From Makana argininalis_D (GTDB lineage: Bacteria; Pseudomonadota; Gammaproteobacteria; Enterobacterales; Enterobacteriaceae): a DNA stretch of 64,000 nt. The notes below the pieces were generated by a model. The model was given only the letters and a program-made list of their open reading frames with translations, made no database searches and was not told where the DNA came from. The position numbers and the translations under genes were made by a program. Shown one piece after another: positions 18,236 through 28,039 of this stretch (the stretch's first letter is position 1; every line of letters starts with the position of its first letter). The stretch lies in the NCBI GenBank assembly GCA_051307355.1, contig JBPPLQ010000001.1, positions 124,001 to 188,000 on the forward strand. The letters run 5' to 3'.

Positions 18236-18970
18236 TTATATTAAACAAATTCCACCATTAACATTGATTACTTCACCAGTAATATAAGATGATTCTTCTG
18301 AAGCTATAAAAGCTACCACATTAGATATTTCTTCAGGGAAACCAAATCTATTCATAGGTATTTTAGATAAGAAATATTTACGTTTATTTAAAGTTAATGA
18401 TTTTGTCATATCAGTAATTATAAAACCTGGAGATATAACATTTACTGTTATTCCCATAGAAGCAACTTCATAAGATAAAGATTTACTTAAGCCTACTAAA
18501 CCAGCTTTAGAAGCAGAATAATTTGATTGACCAATATTTCCAACTGATCCAATAAAAGATCCAAGATTTATTATTCTACCATATTTTTTTTTAATCATAA
18601 GTTTTATTATATATTTAGATATTAAAAATACTGAATTTAAATTAATATCTATAACAGATTTCCAATCGTTTTCTTTCATATTTATTAATAATTTATCAAA
18701 AATAATACCAATATTATTAATTAATATATCAATATGTCTAAATTCTATATTTATCTTTTTTAAAAAATTTTTAATTGATGTTTTTTTTGTTACATCTAAT
18801 TTAATTGCTAATCCTTGTTTGCCTAAATATTTATTTATGAAATTTACTCCTGAATGACTTTTAGAAGTGCCAATTATAAATGCACCTAATGTTAAAAATT
18901 TTTTAACTATTGCAAAACCAATTCCTTTTCTTGCACCAGTTATTAATACAATTTTATTTTTAAAATTCAC
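18236..18970 (-). CDS. fabG: 3-oxoacyl-ACP reductase FabG
   Basis: FabG is the NADPH-dependent ketoacyl-ACP reductase of fatty-acid elongation. The 244-residue SDR (E. coli 244) has the cofactor motif GARKGIG, NNIG, the catalytic Ser and the YSASK Tyr-Lys pair, and ends with TGEVINVNGG. The start codon is GTG and overlaps the fabD stop (GTGA), which implies translational coupling to fabD. Confidence 0.97.
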   Translation of the reverse strand: MNFKNKIVLITGARKGIGFAIVKKFLTLGAFIIGTSKSHSGVNFINKYLGKQGLAIKLDVTKKTSIKNFLKKINIEFRHIDILINNIGIIFDKLLINMKENDWKSVIDINLNSVFLISKYIIKLMIKKKYGRIINLGSFIGSVGNIGQSNYSASKAGLVGLSKSLSYEVASMGITVNVISPGFIITDMTKSLTLNKRKYFLSKIPMNRFGFPEEISNVVAFIASEESSYITGEVINVNGGICLI

Positions 18971-19910
18971 AAAATATCCTTATGTATTTTTTTATAAGCT
19001 TGTTTAAAAGAAATAATATTATTAATAGAAATACATTCTATGTTTTTAACTAAGTTTTTATTAATTCTTGTAAGAATATTTCCTGGTCCAAATTCTAATA
19101 TTATTTTTACACCTATGTTTGAAATATATTTTATAATATTAATCCAATTTAATGGTTTATATATTTGATAAATTAATGATTTTTTAATCAAATTGATATT
19201 TTTTTCACAAGAAAAACTTATATTATTTACAAATGGAATATTTGGATTATTTAAATTTAATTTATCTAAAATTGTTGATAATTGTATTGATACAGGTTTC
19301 ATTAAATAAGAATGAAAAGGAAAACCCAAAGGTAATAAAAAAGCTTTTTTGGCTCCAAATTTATAACATAAGAAAATAGCTCTTTTTACTGCATTTTTAT
19401 TGCCTGAAATTATTATTTGTTTTTCAGTATTAAATACCGCAGGAAAGACTATTTCTTCTTTTGATGCTTTTTTGCATGCATGGTAAACATATTTTTTATT
19501 TATACCTATAATAGCAGCCATTAATCCTGTTTTATATGGTATTAAATTTCTTATTATTTTACCTCTTTTTTTTACTAATTTTAATGTTTCTTTAAAGTTT
19601 AAAATACCAGAACATACTAAACATGAATATTCACCTAAACTATGTCCAGCTATTATATTTGGATTAATACCTATAATTTCTTTCCATAATCTCCATATTG
19701 ATATAGATGATACTAATAATGCTATTTCTGATTTATATGTAAAATAAAATCTTTCTGTTGTGTTATTTATTATTTTAAATACATTATATCCTAAAAATGT
19801 AGAAGCTTCATCAAATGTATCTTTAATTATTTTAAACTTTTTTTTAAATCTAATAATATATTTTTTTTATGATATCCTTGACCAGGAAAAACAATAGAAA
19901 ATTTATTCAT
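18967..19910 (-). CDS. fabD: Malonyl-CoA:ACP transacylase FabD, one-base frameshift in an A8 run
   Basis: FabD loads malonate from malonyl-CoA onto ACP. Reading from the ATG at 19908-19910 gives MNKFSIVFPGQG, then a stop soon after an A8 run (T8 on the plus strand, 19838-19845) near codon 24. Adding one A opens a continuous frame to 18967 of about 314 residues (E. coli 309). It holds the active site AGHSLGEYS with S91 (19639-19641), then the conserved LMAAIIG region and FPFHS carrying the catalytic His. The longest undisturbed ATG ORF starts at 19521 and lacks the active-site serine. Coding conservation elsewhere is intact, so I favour a rescued gene or a sequencing error over a true pseudogene. 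Confidence 0.9.
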
Positions 19911-19948
19911 TTTTTTTACACTTTTATTATTTTTTTAATATTAAATAT

Positions 19949-20131
19949 TTATTTTTTAATATTTTTTATTATTTTTTTACCTTTATAAAAACCATTTTTA
20001 GACATATGATGAAGTAAATGAATTTCTCCAGAAATTTTATCAATTTTTAAAGCAATAGAATTTGATATTGCATCATGAGATCTTCTCATACCTCTTTTAG
20101 ATCTAGTACATTTATTTTTTTGAACAGCCAT
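19949..20131 (-). CDS. rpmF: 50S ribosomal protein L32
   Basis: L32 is a small protein of the large subunit. The 60-residue product (E. coli 57) begins MAVQKNKCTRSKRGMRRSHD, close to E. coli, and keeps the central H-rich segment before a basic tail. A GGAAAAT ribosome-binding site precedes the ATG. It is 38 bp from fabD: plsX and fabH, which lie between them in E. coli, are gone without trace. Confidence 0.97.
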   Translation of the reverse strand: MAVQKNKCTRSKRGMRRSHDAISNSIALKIDKISGEIHLLHHMSKNGFYKGKKIIKNIKK

Positions 20132-20194
20132 TTTATTTTCCTTTATATTGTGTTAATTTTTTATTTTTTTTTAAAATATTATTTTGTATGAAAA

Positions 20195-21226
20195 TTAATT
20201 TAAAAAACAAAATGGAATTTTAATTTTACTAAAAATATAAATTATATTTAATATATCATTCCATGCTTTATATTTATAGTCTGTTTTAATTAAAAATTCA
20301 ATTTTACAAATTAAAGTTAGTATTTTATATAAATCAAAAATTGAAAAATTAAATATTATTTTTTTATAAATATTTTTTATATTATTATTATAAAGGTTAT
20401 TAATTTTAAAAATTATATTTAATGAAATTATATTTAATTTTTTTTTCATATTTATAATTTTAATAATATTATTTTGAATTATTCTAATTATTAAAATTGG
20501 TTTTATTGAATTATACTTAAATTTATTTAAAATTTTATTTGCATTGCTAATATTTCCATACATAATGGAATATATTAAATTATATAAATTAAATTCATAA
20601 ATATTATCAAAAGAATATGATATATTTTTTAAATTTATTAATTTTTTATTAAATATAATTTTAATACGTTCTAATGATTTATTAATTAATAATAAATTTC
20701 CATCATAATAATTATATAAATAATTTACAGCATTATAATTGATTAATATTTTTTTTTTTTTAATAAATAATTTTAACAATTTAAATTTATTATTTTTATC
20801 TAAAATAGAACAATTAACAAATATTATATTTTTATAAATAGTTTTTAACCATAAAGAATTAAAAATTGATGTATTAAAAATATTAATTTCAAAAATTATT
20901 AATAAATTTTTTTTTATCATTGTAACCAATTCTATAAGTTTTTTTTCAATTACATAATTATATATTTTATTTTTAAATTTTAATATAATAATTTTATTTG
21001 TATAAAATAAATTTTGTTCTTTCAAAGAAAAAAAAATATCTTCCCAGTTTGTTTTTAAATTTATTAAAAAATCTAATTTTATTTTAAATTTTTTTTTTTG
21101 TGCTAATTTGATAATATATTTTTTACTTTCTTGTAATAAAAATTCGTTTTCACCATATATGATATATAATTTATTAAAATATTTATTTGAATTTTTAATT
21201 AAATCATATGCAAAAATTTTAATCAT
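20195..21226 (-). CDS. holA: DNA polymerase III delta subunit HolA
   Basis: HolA is the delta subunit of the clamp loader and opens the DnaN ring. The 343-residue length equals E. coli HolA. Identity is low but clear in places: YIIYGENEFLLQESKKYI near the N-terminus (E. coli YLLLGNDPLLLQES) and YDGNLLLINKSLERI in the middle. Its position directly after leuS fits E. coli leuS-lptE-holA with lptE lost. It is one of the most AT-skewed proteins of the window. Confidence 0.88.
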   Translation of the reverse strand: MIKIFAYDLIKNSNKYFNKLYIIYGENEFLLQESKKYIIKLAQKKKFKIKLDFLINLKTNWEDIFFSLKEQNLFYTNKIIILKFKNKIYNYVIEKKLIELVTMIKKNLLIIFEINIFNTSIFNSLWLKTIYKNIIFVNCSILDKNNKFKLLKLFIKKKKILINYNAVNYLYNYYDGNLLLINKSLERIKIIFNKKLINLKNISYSFDNIYEFNLYNLIYSIMYGNISNANKILNKFKYNSIKPILIIRIIQNNIIKIINMKKKLNIISLNIIFKINNLYNNNIKNIYKKIIFNFSIFDLYKILTLICKIEFLIKTDYKYKAWNDILNIIYIFSKIKIPFCFLN

Positions 21227-21319
21227 AAATATATTTATTCCTATATATTTTATTTTTATTTTTAATACATTATTTTTAATAAAAATAAAAATTATTTTAA
21301 TATATATAAATATATTAAT

Positions 21320-23791
21320 TTACTCTGTAACTAAATTAAATAATTTACATGGAATATATATTTCTTTAATTATTTTTTTTTTTTTAATTAAATTTTTTAT
21401 TTTATAATCTTTCAAAACCATATTATGAATAATTTCTTTATTAGATTCTTTAGGAATAGTAATTTTACTACGTACTTTTCCATTAATTTGAATAATTAAT
21501 AAAAAATGTTTATCTATAATTAAATTTTTATCTACAATTGGCCATGAAGCATTATCAATATCTCCTTTACAACCAATATATTTCCATAATGTAAAACATA
21601 TATGAGGTGTAAATGGATATAACATAATAATTATATTAATTAATGCTTCTTGTAATAGCATTCTATCTTTATCGTCATTTTTAGAAAAATTAATTTTTTT
21701 ATTTATAAATTTCATTATATAAGATATAGCTGTATTAAAAGATTTTTTTTTGTCGATATCATATGTAACTTTATAAATAGTTTTATTAATTTCTTTTCTA
21801 AATTTTTTTTGTTTATTATTTAAATTAGATAAATCAATAATTTTTATTATTCCATTTTTAATATGTCTATATATTATAGTCCAAAATTTTTTTAAAAATT
21901 TATTTATTCCTGTTAATTTAAAATTTTTCCATTCTAATGACATTTCAACTGGTGAAGAAAACATTATAAATAATCTTAAAGTATCAGCACCATATTTTTT
22001 AATAATGTTACTTGGATCAATACCATTGTTTTTAGATTTAGACATTTTACTTACACCTGCATAAATTATAGATCTTTTTTTTTTATCTAATAATTTTATT
22101 ATTTTTCCTTTTTTATCTTTTTTGATTTTTATATTTAATGGTGATATCCAATTTTTATTTCCTTTAGAATCTAAATAATAATAAGAATCTGACAAAACCA
22201 TACCTTGACATAATAAATTTATAACAGGTTCGTCAGTTTTGACTAATCCAAAATCTTTTAATAACTTATGATAAAATCTAAAATAAAGAAGATGCATATT
22301 TGCATGTTCTATACCACCAATATATTGATCTATAGGTAACCAATAATTAGCAGATTTAATATTTACCATATTTTTTTTATATTTATGACAAGTATATCTA
22401 ATATAATACCATGATGATTCCATAAATGTATCAAAAGTATCAGTTTCACGAATAGCTGGAATTCCTTTATAATAACATTTAAAATCTTTAAAATTATTAT
22501 GAATTTTATTTAAATTTTCTTGTATATAATTTTTTTTTGGTAGTAATACTGGTAATTTATTTTTAGGTACAGTTACTATTTTTCCATTTTCCAGTTTCAG
22601 AATTGGTATTGGTACACCCCAATATCTTTGTCTAGAAATACACCAGTCTTTTAATTTATATTTAATTTTGAAATTTCCTATCTTTAATAAAATTAACAAA
22701 TTTGATATTGAATTTAAATTTTTATTAAATTTATTTTTTTTTATTTTTTTTTTAATTATATTAAAATAAATTTTATTAAAACCTATAACAGAACCATTAT
22801 CATAGTCTATTAATTTAAAATTAGTAGATAATATAGGTATTTTTTGACCATTAAAAGGATTAATAACATTTAAACCTGTTTTAATAAATTTTTTTATAAA
22901 ATTGAAATTTTGTGAATTTGAAATATTATTTGAATAAAAATTTTTAATAAAAGAAAAAAAAATATGATTATACGATGCTACATATTTAGAAATAAAATTA
23001 TTAAATGATATAAATATATATTTAATTTCCATAAATCTATTTGGATAATTAGTATATATTTTAATTTTATTTTTTAAATTTTTTATTATTAATTTTATTT
23101 CCATTAATTTTGTTTTACCGATCCAATTTTTTTGCATATTTTTTACTTTTTCAGGCCATCCATTTAATTTTTCAATATCTTTGTATAATCTTTCTGCATA
23201 TGTCGTTATTTTTATAAACCATTGTGACATTTCTTTTTTTTCTATTAAACAATCACATCGCCAACAACGGTTACTAATTACTTGTTCATTAGCTAATACT
23301 GTTTTATCTTTAGGACACCAATTTACTTCAATATATTTTTTATAAACTAAATTTTTTTTATATAAATTAATAAAAAATAATTGTTCCCATTTATAATATT
23401 CTGGATTAGAAGTATTAATTTCACGATCCCAATCATATCCTAAACCTAATGATTTAAGTTGTTTTTTCATTAATAAAATATTTGAATTAGTCCATTCATA
23501 TGGTGAAACATTATTTTTAATAGCAGCGTTTTCTGCTGGTAATCCAAATGCATCCCAACCTATAGGTTGTAAAACATTTTTACCAATCATTCTATTGTAT
23601 TTAGATATAACATCACCAATAGTATAATTACGAACATGACCCATATGTAAACTACCAGAAGGATAAGGAATCATAGAAATACAATAATATTTTTCTTTAT
23701 TAAATTTTTCAAAAGATTTAAATGTATTATTTTTGCTCCAATATTTTTGTATTTTTGTTTCTATATTTTGTGGTATATATATTTCTTTCAT
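21320..23791 (-). CDS. leuS: Leucyl-tRNA synthetase with degenerate editing domain
   Basis: LeuRS charges tRNA-Leu. The 823-residue protein (E. coli 860) keeps the synthetic site: HMGH in the N-terminal HIGH region (residues 49-52) and KMSKS near residue 610, plus the zinc-knuckle cysteines around 177-180. The CP1 editing insert (about 228-375; nt 22667-23110) has decayed: the threonine-rich TTRPDT is TNYPNR at 247-252, and the GHDxRD segment that holds the universal editing aspartate is replaced by non-matching residues around 338-345. Post-transfer editing is therefore probably lost while charging is kept. Confidence 0.96.
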   Translation of the reverse strand: MKEIYIPQNIETKIQKYWSKNNTFKSFEKFNKEKYYCISMIPYPSGSLHMGHVRNYTIGDVISKYNRMIGKNVLQPIGWDAFGLPAENAAIKNNVSPYEWTNSNILLMKKQLKSLGLGYDWDREINTSNPEYYKWEQLFFINLYKKNLVYKKYIEVNWCPKDKTVLANEQVISNRCWRCDCLIEKKEMSQWFIKITTYAERLYKDIEKLNGWPEKVKNMQKNWIGKTKLMEIKLIIKNLKNKIKIYTNYPNRFMEIKYIFISFNNFISKYVASYNHIFFSFIKNFYSNNISNSQNFNFIKKFIKTGLNVINPFNGQKIPILSTNFKLIDYDNGSVIGFNKIYFNIIKKKIKKNKFNKNLNSISNLLILLKIGNFKIKYKLKDWCISRQRYWGVPIPILKLENGKIVTVPKNKLPVLLPKKNYIQENLNKIHNNFKDFKCYYKGIPAIRETDTFDTFMESSWYYIRYTCHKYKKNMVNIKSANYWLPIDQYIGGIEHANMHLLYFRFYHKLLKDFGLVKTDEPVINLLCQGMVLSDSYYYLDSKGNKNWISPLNIKIKKDKKGKIIKLLDKKKRSIIYAGVSKMSKSKNNGIDPSNIIKKYGADTLRLFIMFSSPVEMSLEWKNFKLTGINKFLKKFWTIIYRHIKNGIIKIIDLSNLNNKQKKFRKEINKTIYKVTYDIDKKKSFNTAISYIMKFINKKINFSKNDDKDRMLLQEALINIIIMLYPFTPHICFTLWKYIGCKGDIDNASWPIVDKNLIIDKHFLLIIQINGKVRSKITIPKESNKEIIHNMVLKDYKIKNLIKKKKIIKEIYIPCKLFNLVTE

Positions 23792-23863
23792 ATGAAAAAA
23801 ATATTCCTTATTAATATATAAATATTATTTATATTTTATAAAAATATTATATTTTGTAATTTT

Positions 23864-25192
23864 TTATATATTGTATTTATTAAATTTAAAATTTTTATTA
23901 TTTTTAATTTCTAATATACCATTATAAATAGCTTTATCTTGTAAATATTCTTCAATTCTAATTAATTGATTATATTTAGCTACTCTATCAGTTCTACTGA
24001 TTGAACCAGTTTTTATTTGTCCAGATGATGTACCTACAGATAAATCAGCAATAATAGTATCTTCAGTTTCTCCAGATCTATGTGAAATTATAGTAGAATA
24101 ACCATATTTTTTAGCTATCTTAATTGTATTTAAAGTTTCAGTTAATGATCCAATTTGATTTGCTTTTATAATAATAGCATTAGCTATATTATTTTTTATA
24201 CCTTTTTGTAATAAATTAATATTTGTTGCAAATAAATCATCACCTACAAGTTGAATTTTTTTACCTAATGTTTTTGTTAGATAAGAAAAACCTTTCCAAT
24301 CTTGTTCGTATAAACCATCTTCTATAGAAACAATAGGATATTTATTTGTTAAATTTTCTAAATAATTAGTAAATTCTTTATAATTATAAATTTTGTTTTC
24401 ATTTTTTAAATAGTATAAATTAGTATTTAAATCAAATAATTCTGATGCTGCACAATCTATAGCTATTGTTACTTCTGTTCCTATTTTATATCCTGAGGCT
24501 TCTATAGATTCCTGAATTAATAAAAGAGCTTCTTCATTAGAAGATAAATTCGGAGCAAATCCACCTTCATCACCTACACCTGTATACATTTTTCTTTTTT
24601 TTAAAATATAATATAAATTATGAAATATTTCTGATCCCATACGTATAGCTTCTTTAATATTTTTAGCTTTAACAGGTTGAATCATAAATTCTTGAATATC
24701 TATATTATTATCTGAATGCACTCCTCCATTAATAATATTCATCATAGGTAATGGCATAGTAAATTTATTAGGAGTATTATTAAGATCTGCGATATGTTCA
24801 TATAAAGGTATATTTCTTGATATTGCTGCAGATTTTGCTAAAGCAAATGAAACTGCTAGTATAGCATTAGCTCCTAAATTCATTTTATTATCAGTACCAT
24901 CTAATTCTATCATCATTTTATCTAAATCAGATTGATAAATTGCATTTTTTCCTATTAATAATTGTGATATATATTTATTAATAGAATGAACTGCATTAGA
25001 TACTCCTTTTCCTAAAAAACGAGAATTATCACCATCTCTAAGTTCTAATGCTTCTAAAGATCCTTTAGAAGCTCCAGAAGGTGATGAAGATATACCAATA
25101 AATCCTCCTTGTAAATGTACTTCAGCTTCTACAGTAGGATTTCCACGAGAATCAATTATTTCACGTCCAATTATTTTTATTATTTTTGACAT
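23864..25192 (-). CDS. eno: Enolase
   Basis: Enolase converts 2-phosphoglycerate to phosphoenolpyruvate, feeding both pyruvate kinase (31.3 kb) and the PTS (ManXYZ). The 442-residue protein (E. coli 432) has DSRGNPTVE near the N-terminus, GVGDEGGFAPN, the metal-binding SIEDG and LVGDDLFATN, and the catalytic Lys in IIIKANQIGS, with SHRSGETEDT and IKTGS downstream. In E. coli enolase binds the RNase E scaffold, which is missing from the RNase E here. Confidence 0.98.
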   Translation of the reverse strand: MSKIIKIIGREIIDSRGNPTVEAEVHLQGGFIGISSSPSGASKGSLEALELRDGDNSRFLGKGVSNAVHSINKYISQLLIGKNAIYQSDLDKMMIELDGTDNKMNLGANAILAVSFALAKSAAISRNIPLYEHIADLNNTPNKFTMPLPMMNIINGGVHSDNNIDIQEFMIQPVKAKNIKEAIRMGSEIFHNLYYILKKRKMYTGVGDEGGFAPNLSSNEEALLLIQESIEASGYKIGTEVTIAIDCAASELFDLNTNLYYLKNENKIYNYKEFTNYLENLTNKYPIVSIEDGLYEQDWKGFSYLTKTLGKKIQLVGDDLFATNINLLQKGIKNNIANAIIIKANQIGSLTETLNTIKIAKKYGYSTIISHRSGETEDTIIADLSVGTSSGQIKTGSISRTDRVAKYNQLIRIEEYLQDKAIYNGILEIKNNKNFKFNKYNI

Positions 25193-25213
25193 TAATTTTT
25201 TCCTTTTTGAAAA

Positions 25214-25325
25214 ATAAAAAAAAATTAAGTTTAAGATAAATTTTATAAATTCATTATATATTATTTTTTTTAAAATAATATATAATGAATTTATAAAATT
25301 TATCTTAAACTTAATTTTTTTTTAT
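25214..25325. repeat. Perfect 54-bp inverted repeat with 4-nt loop between eno and sufA
   Basis: Arms 25214-25267 and 25272-25325 are perfectly complementary over 54 bp with a TTTT loop. It lies in the divergent gap between eno and the SUF operon, starting about 20 bp upstream of eno and ending about 85 bp upstream of sufA. It contains several G/C pairs, so it is not just an A/T coincidence. It would form a cruciform in DNA or a very stable RNA hairpin if transcribed. No transposase or terminal duplication is present. Function unknown. Confidence 0.95.
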
Positions 25326-25408
25326 AGATATATTTTATAAAATTTAAAATTAATATTTTAATTATATTTTAAAAATATATTATATAAAATTAAAAAAATT
25401 TTAAAAAT

Positions 25409-25738
25409 ATGAAAAATAAAATTATTATCACTAATTCTGCTGCAAAACAAATTAATTTTTTAACAACAAAAGATAACTCTATGATTGGATTACGTCTTTT
25501 ATTAAAAAAATCTGGATGTGCTGGATTTAAATATATATTAAGAAAAGTTAAGATTATAAACAAAAAAGATCAAATATATGAAAAAAAAGGAGCTAAAATA
25601 TTTGTTTCATCTAAAATTTTATATTTAATAAATGGCACAGAAATAGATTATGTTAAAGAAAAATTAAATGAAGAATTTAAATTTAACAACCCAAAAGCTA
25701 ATCATTATTGTGGTTGCGGTAAAAGTTTTGGCATTTAA
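25409..25738 (+). CDS. sufA: Iron-sulfur cluster carrier SufA
   Basis: SufA is an A-type carrier that passes Fe-S clusters from SufBCD to target enzymes. The 109-residue protein (E. coli 122) has the three cysteine ligands in SGCAGF and CGCG near the C-terminus, and aligns with SufA through FVSSKILYLINGTEIDYV. The short N-terminal extension of E. coli SufA is missing. It opens sufA-B-C-D-S-E. Confidence 0.95.
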   Translation: MKNKIIITNSAAKQINFLTTKDNSMIGLRLLLKKSGCAGFKYILRKVKIINKKDQIYEKKGAKIFVSSKILYLINGTEIDYVKEKLNEEFKFNNPKANHYCGCGKSFGI

Positions 25739-25797
25739 TGTAATAAATATTATTAATATAATTAATTAAATTTTTTAAAATTCAAGGAGAAAATTTA

Positions 25798-27252
25798 TTG
25801 AAAAAAAAAAGATATTATAAAGAAGGTTTTTTTACTTTTATTAAAACATCAAAATTTCCTTACGGAATAAACAACAAAATAATAAATAAAATATCAAAAA
25901 AACAAAATGAACCAAAATGGATTCTTGATTTTAGACTTAATGCATATAATTGCTGGAAAAAAATGAAAGAACCTCATTGGCTTAAAGGATACTATAAAAA
26001 AATAAAATATAATAATATTAGTTATTATATTTCACCTTTAGTTAATCATAATAATAAAAAAAAAAATATTAAAACAAAAAAATTAAAAAATAAAAATAAA
26101 TATTTTAAAAATTATTTAACTAATGAAATAAAATATACTTTTGATAAACTTGGTGTTCCAATTGAAGATAAAAATAGTAAATTTGCAGTAGATGCTATTT
26201 TTGATTCTGTTTCAGTATATACTACATATACTAATAAATTAAAAGATAATGGAATTATTTTTTGTTCTTTTAGTAAAGCAATTCAAGAACATCCATTATT
26301 AGTTAAAAAATATTTAGGCACAGTTGTTCCATATTATGATAATTTTTTTTCTGCTCTTAATTCTTCTGTTTATTCAGATGGAACGTTTGTATATATACCT
26401 AAAAATACGAAATGTCCTATAGAACTATCTACATATTTTAGAATTAACTCTGAAAAAACTGGACAATTTGAAAGAACAATAATAATAGCAGATGAAAATA
26501 GCTATGTTAGTTATATTGAAGGATGTACTGCTCCTAATAGAAATAAGAATCAATTACATGCTGCTGTTGTTGAGGTAATTTTATTTAAAAATTCAGAAGT
26601 AAAATATTCTACTGTTCAAAATTGGTTTGCAGGAAATAAACCTAATACTGGTATATTAAATTTTGTTACTAAAAGAGCAATATGTAAGGGTAAAAATTCG
26701 AAAATGTCTTGGATTCAATCTGAAACAGGATCATCTATAACATGGAAATACCCAAGTGTGATTTTACATGGAAATAACTCATCTGGTAATTTTTATTCTG
26801 TATCTATTACTAATGGTTATCAACAATCAGATACAGGTACTAAAATGATTCATATAGGTAAAAATACCACATCCACTATAATTTCCAAAGGAATTGCTTA
26901 TGGAAAAAGTTCAAATACTTATCGTGGATTAGTAAAAATTATGTCAAAAGCGATAAATTCTAAAAATTATACACAATGTGACTCTATGATTATAGGTAAC
27001 AAATGCGGTGTATATACATTTCCTTCTATTGAATCTCACAATAATAGTTCTATTGTAGAACATGAAGCGACTACTTCAAGTATAGGTGATGATCAATTAT
27101 TTTATTGCAATCAAAGAGGAATTAATATTGATAATGCTATTTCAATAATAGCAAATGGTTTTTGTAAAGAAATTTTTTCAGAACTTCCACTAGAATTTAG
27201 TATAGAAGCAAAAAAAATATTATCTATTATTTTAAAAAAAAGTGTTGGTTAA
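25798..27252 (+). CDS. sufB: Fe-S cluster assembly scaffold SufB
   Basis: SufB is the scaffold subunit of SufBC2D on which clusters form. The 484-residue protein (E. coli 495) has YIEGCTAP and the conserved C-terminal core with QCDSMIIGNKCGVYTFPSIE and the EHEATTS region. I use the TTG at 25798, which has a strong AAGGAG site at the right distance; there is no in-frame ATG as well placed. It follows sufA by 59 bp. Confidence 0.96.
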   Translation: MKKKRYYKEGFFTFIKTSKFPYGINNKIINKISKKQNEPKWILDFRLNAYNCWKKMKEPHWLKGYYKKIKYNNISYYISPLVNHNNKKKNIKTKKLKNKNKYFKNYLTNEIKYTFDKLGVPIEDKNSKFAVDAIFDSVSVYTTYTNKLKDNGIIFCSFSKAIQEHPLLVKKYLGTVVPYYDNFFSALNSSVYSDGTFVYIPKNTKCPIELSTYFRINSEKTGQFERTIIIADENSYVSYIEGCTAPNRNKNQLHAAVVEVILFKNSEVKYSTVQNWFAGNKPNTGILNFVTKRAICKGKNSKMSWIQSETGSSITWKYPSVILHGNNSSGNFYSVSITNGYQQSDTGTKMIHIGKNTTSTIISKGIAYGKSSNTYRGLVKIMSKAINSKNYTQCDSMIIGNKCGVYTFPSIESHNNSSIVEHEATTSSIGDDQLFYCNQRGINIDNAISIIANGFCKEIFSELPLEFSIEAKKILSIILKKSVG

Positions 27253-27298
27253 TAAAACACTTAATTAATAATTTATTATAATTTAATTAAGGTAAAAA

Positions 27299-28039
27299 AT
27301 GTTATTAATTAAAAATTTAACAGTAAATATAGAAAAAAAAAAAATAATTAAAAAATTAAATTTAAAAATCAAATCAGGAGAAATTCATGCAATTATGGGC
27401 CCTAACGGATCTGGAAAAAGTACATTAACATCGACATTAGCTGGAAAAAATAAAAATAATGTTATTAATGGATCTATAATTTTTAAAAATAAAAATTTAT
27501 TATTATTAAATCCTGAATATCGTGCATGTGAAGGTTTATTTATATCATTTCAATATCCAATTTTTATAAATGGAGTCAGTAATAAATATTTTTTACAATT
27601 ATCTACAAATTCTATTCGTAAATATAAAAAAAAAAATTCTATATGTCAATTTAAATTTAATTCTTTATTAAAAAAAAATATAGAATTAATAAAAATTCCT
27701 ATAGATATTATTAATAGATCAGTAAATAAAGGATTTTCTGGTGGAGAGAAAAAAAAAAATGAAATACTACAAATGATGATGTTAAAACCAGATTTATGTA
27801 TTTTAGATGAAATTGATTCAGGTTTAGATATTGACGCTTTAAAAATTATATCAAATATAATTAATTCTTTTAAAAATTATAAACGTTCAATAATAATTAT
27901 TACTCATTATCAAAGAATTTTTAAATATATAAAACCAGACTATGTTCATATATTATATAATGGAAAAATAATAAGATACAGTAATTATTCTTTAGCAAAA
28001 TATATTGAGGATAATGGATATGGTTTTATTAAAAAATAA
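27299..28039 (+). CDS. sufC: Fe-S cluster assembly ATPase SufC
   Basis: SufC is the ABC-type ATPase that drives SufBC2D rearrangement. The 246-residue protein (E. coli 248) has Walker A GPNGSGKST near residue 35, the ABC signature FSGGEKKKNE, and Walker B CILDEIDSGLDIDAL followed by the His-switch ITHYQR. The 3' end overlaps sufD by about 20 nt, so the two are likely translationally coupled. Confidence 0.97.
   Translation: MLLIKNLTVNIEKKKIIKKLNLKIKSGEIHAIMGPNGSGKSTLTSTLAGKNKNNVINGSIIFKNKNLLLLNPEYRACEGLFISFQYPIFINGVSNKYFLQLSTNSIRKYKKKNSICQFKFNSLLKKNIELIKIPIDIINRSVNKGFSGGEKKKNEILQMMMLKPDLCILDEIDSGLDIDALKIISNIINSFKNYKRSIIIITHYQRIFKYIKPDYVHILYNGKIIRYSNYSLAKYIEDNGYGFIKK

Noticed and set aside
18967..19521. 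fabD as a short 184-residue protein
   Set aside because: Its in-frame upstream extension encodes the conserved active site, so this is only the piece after a one-base frameshift.
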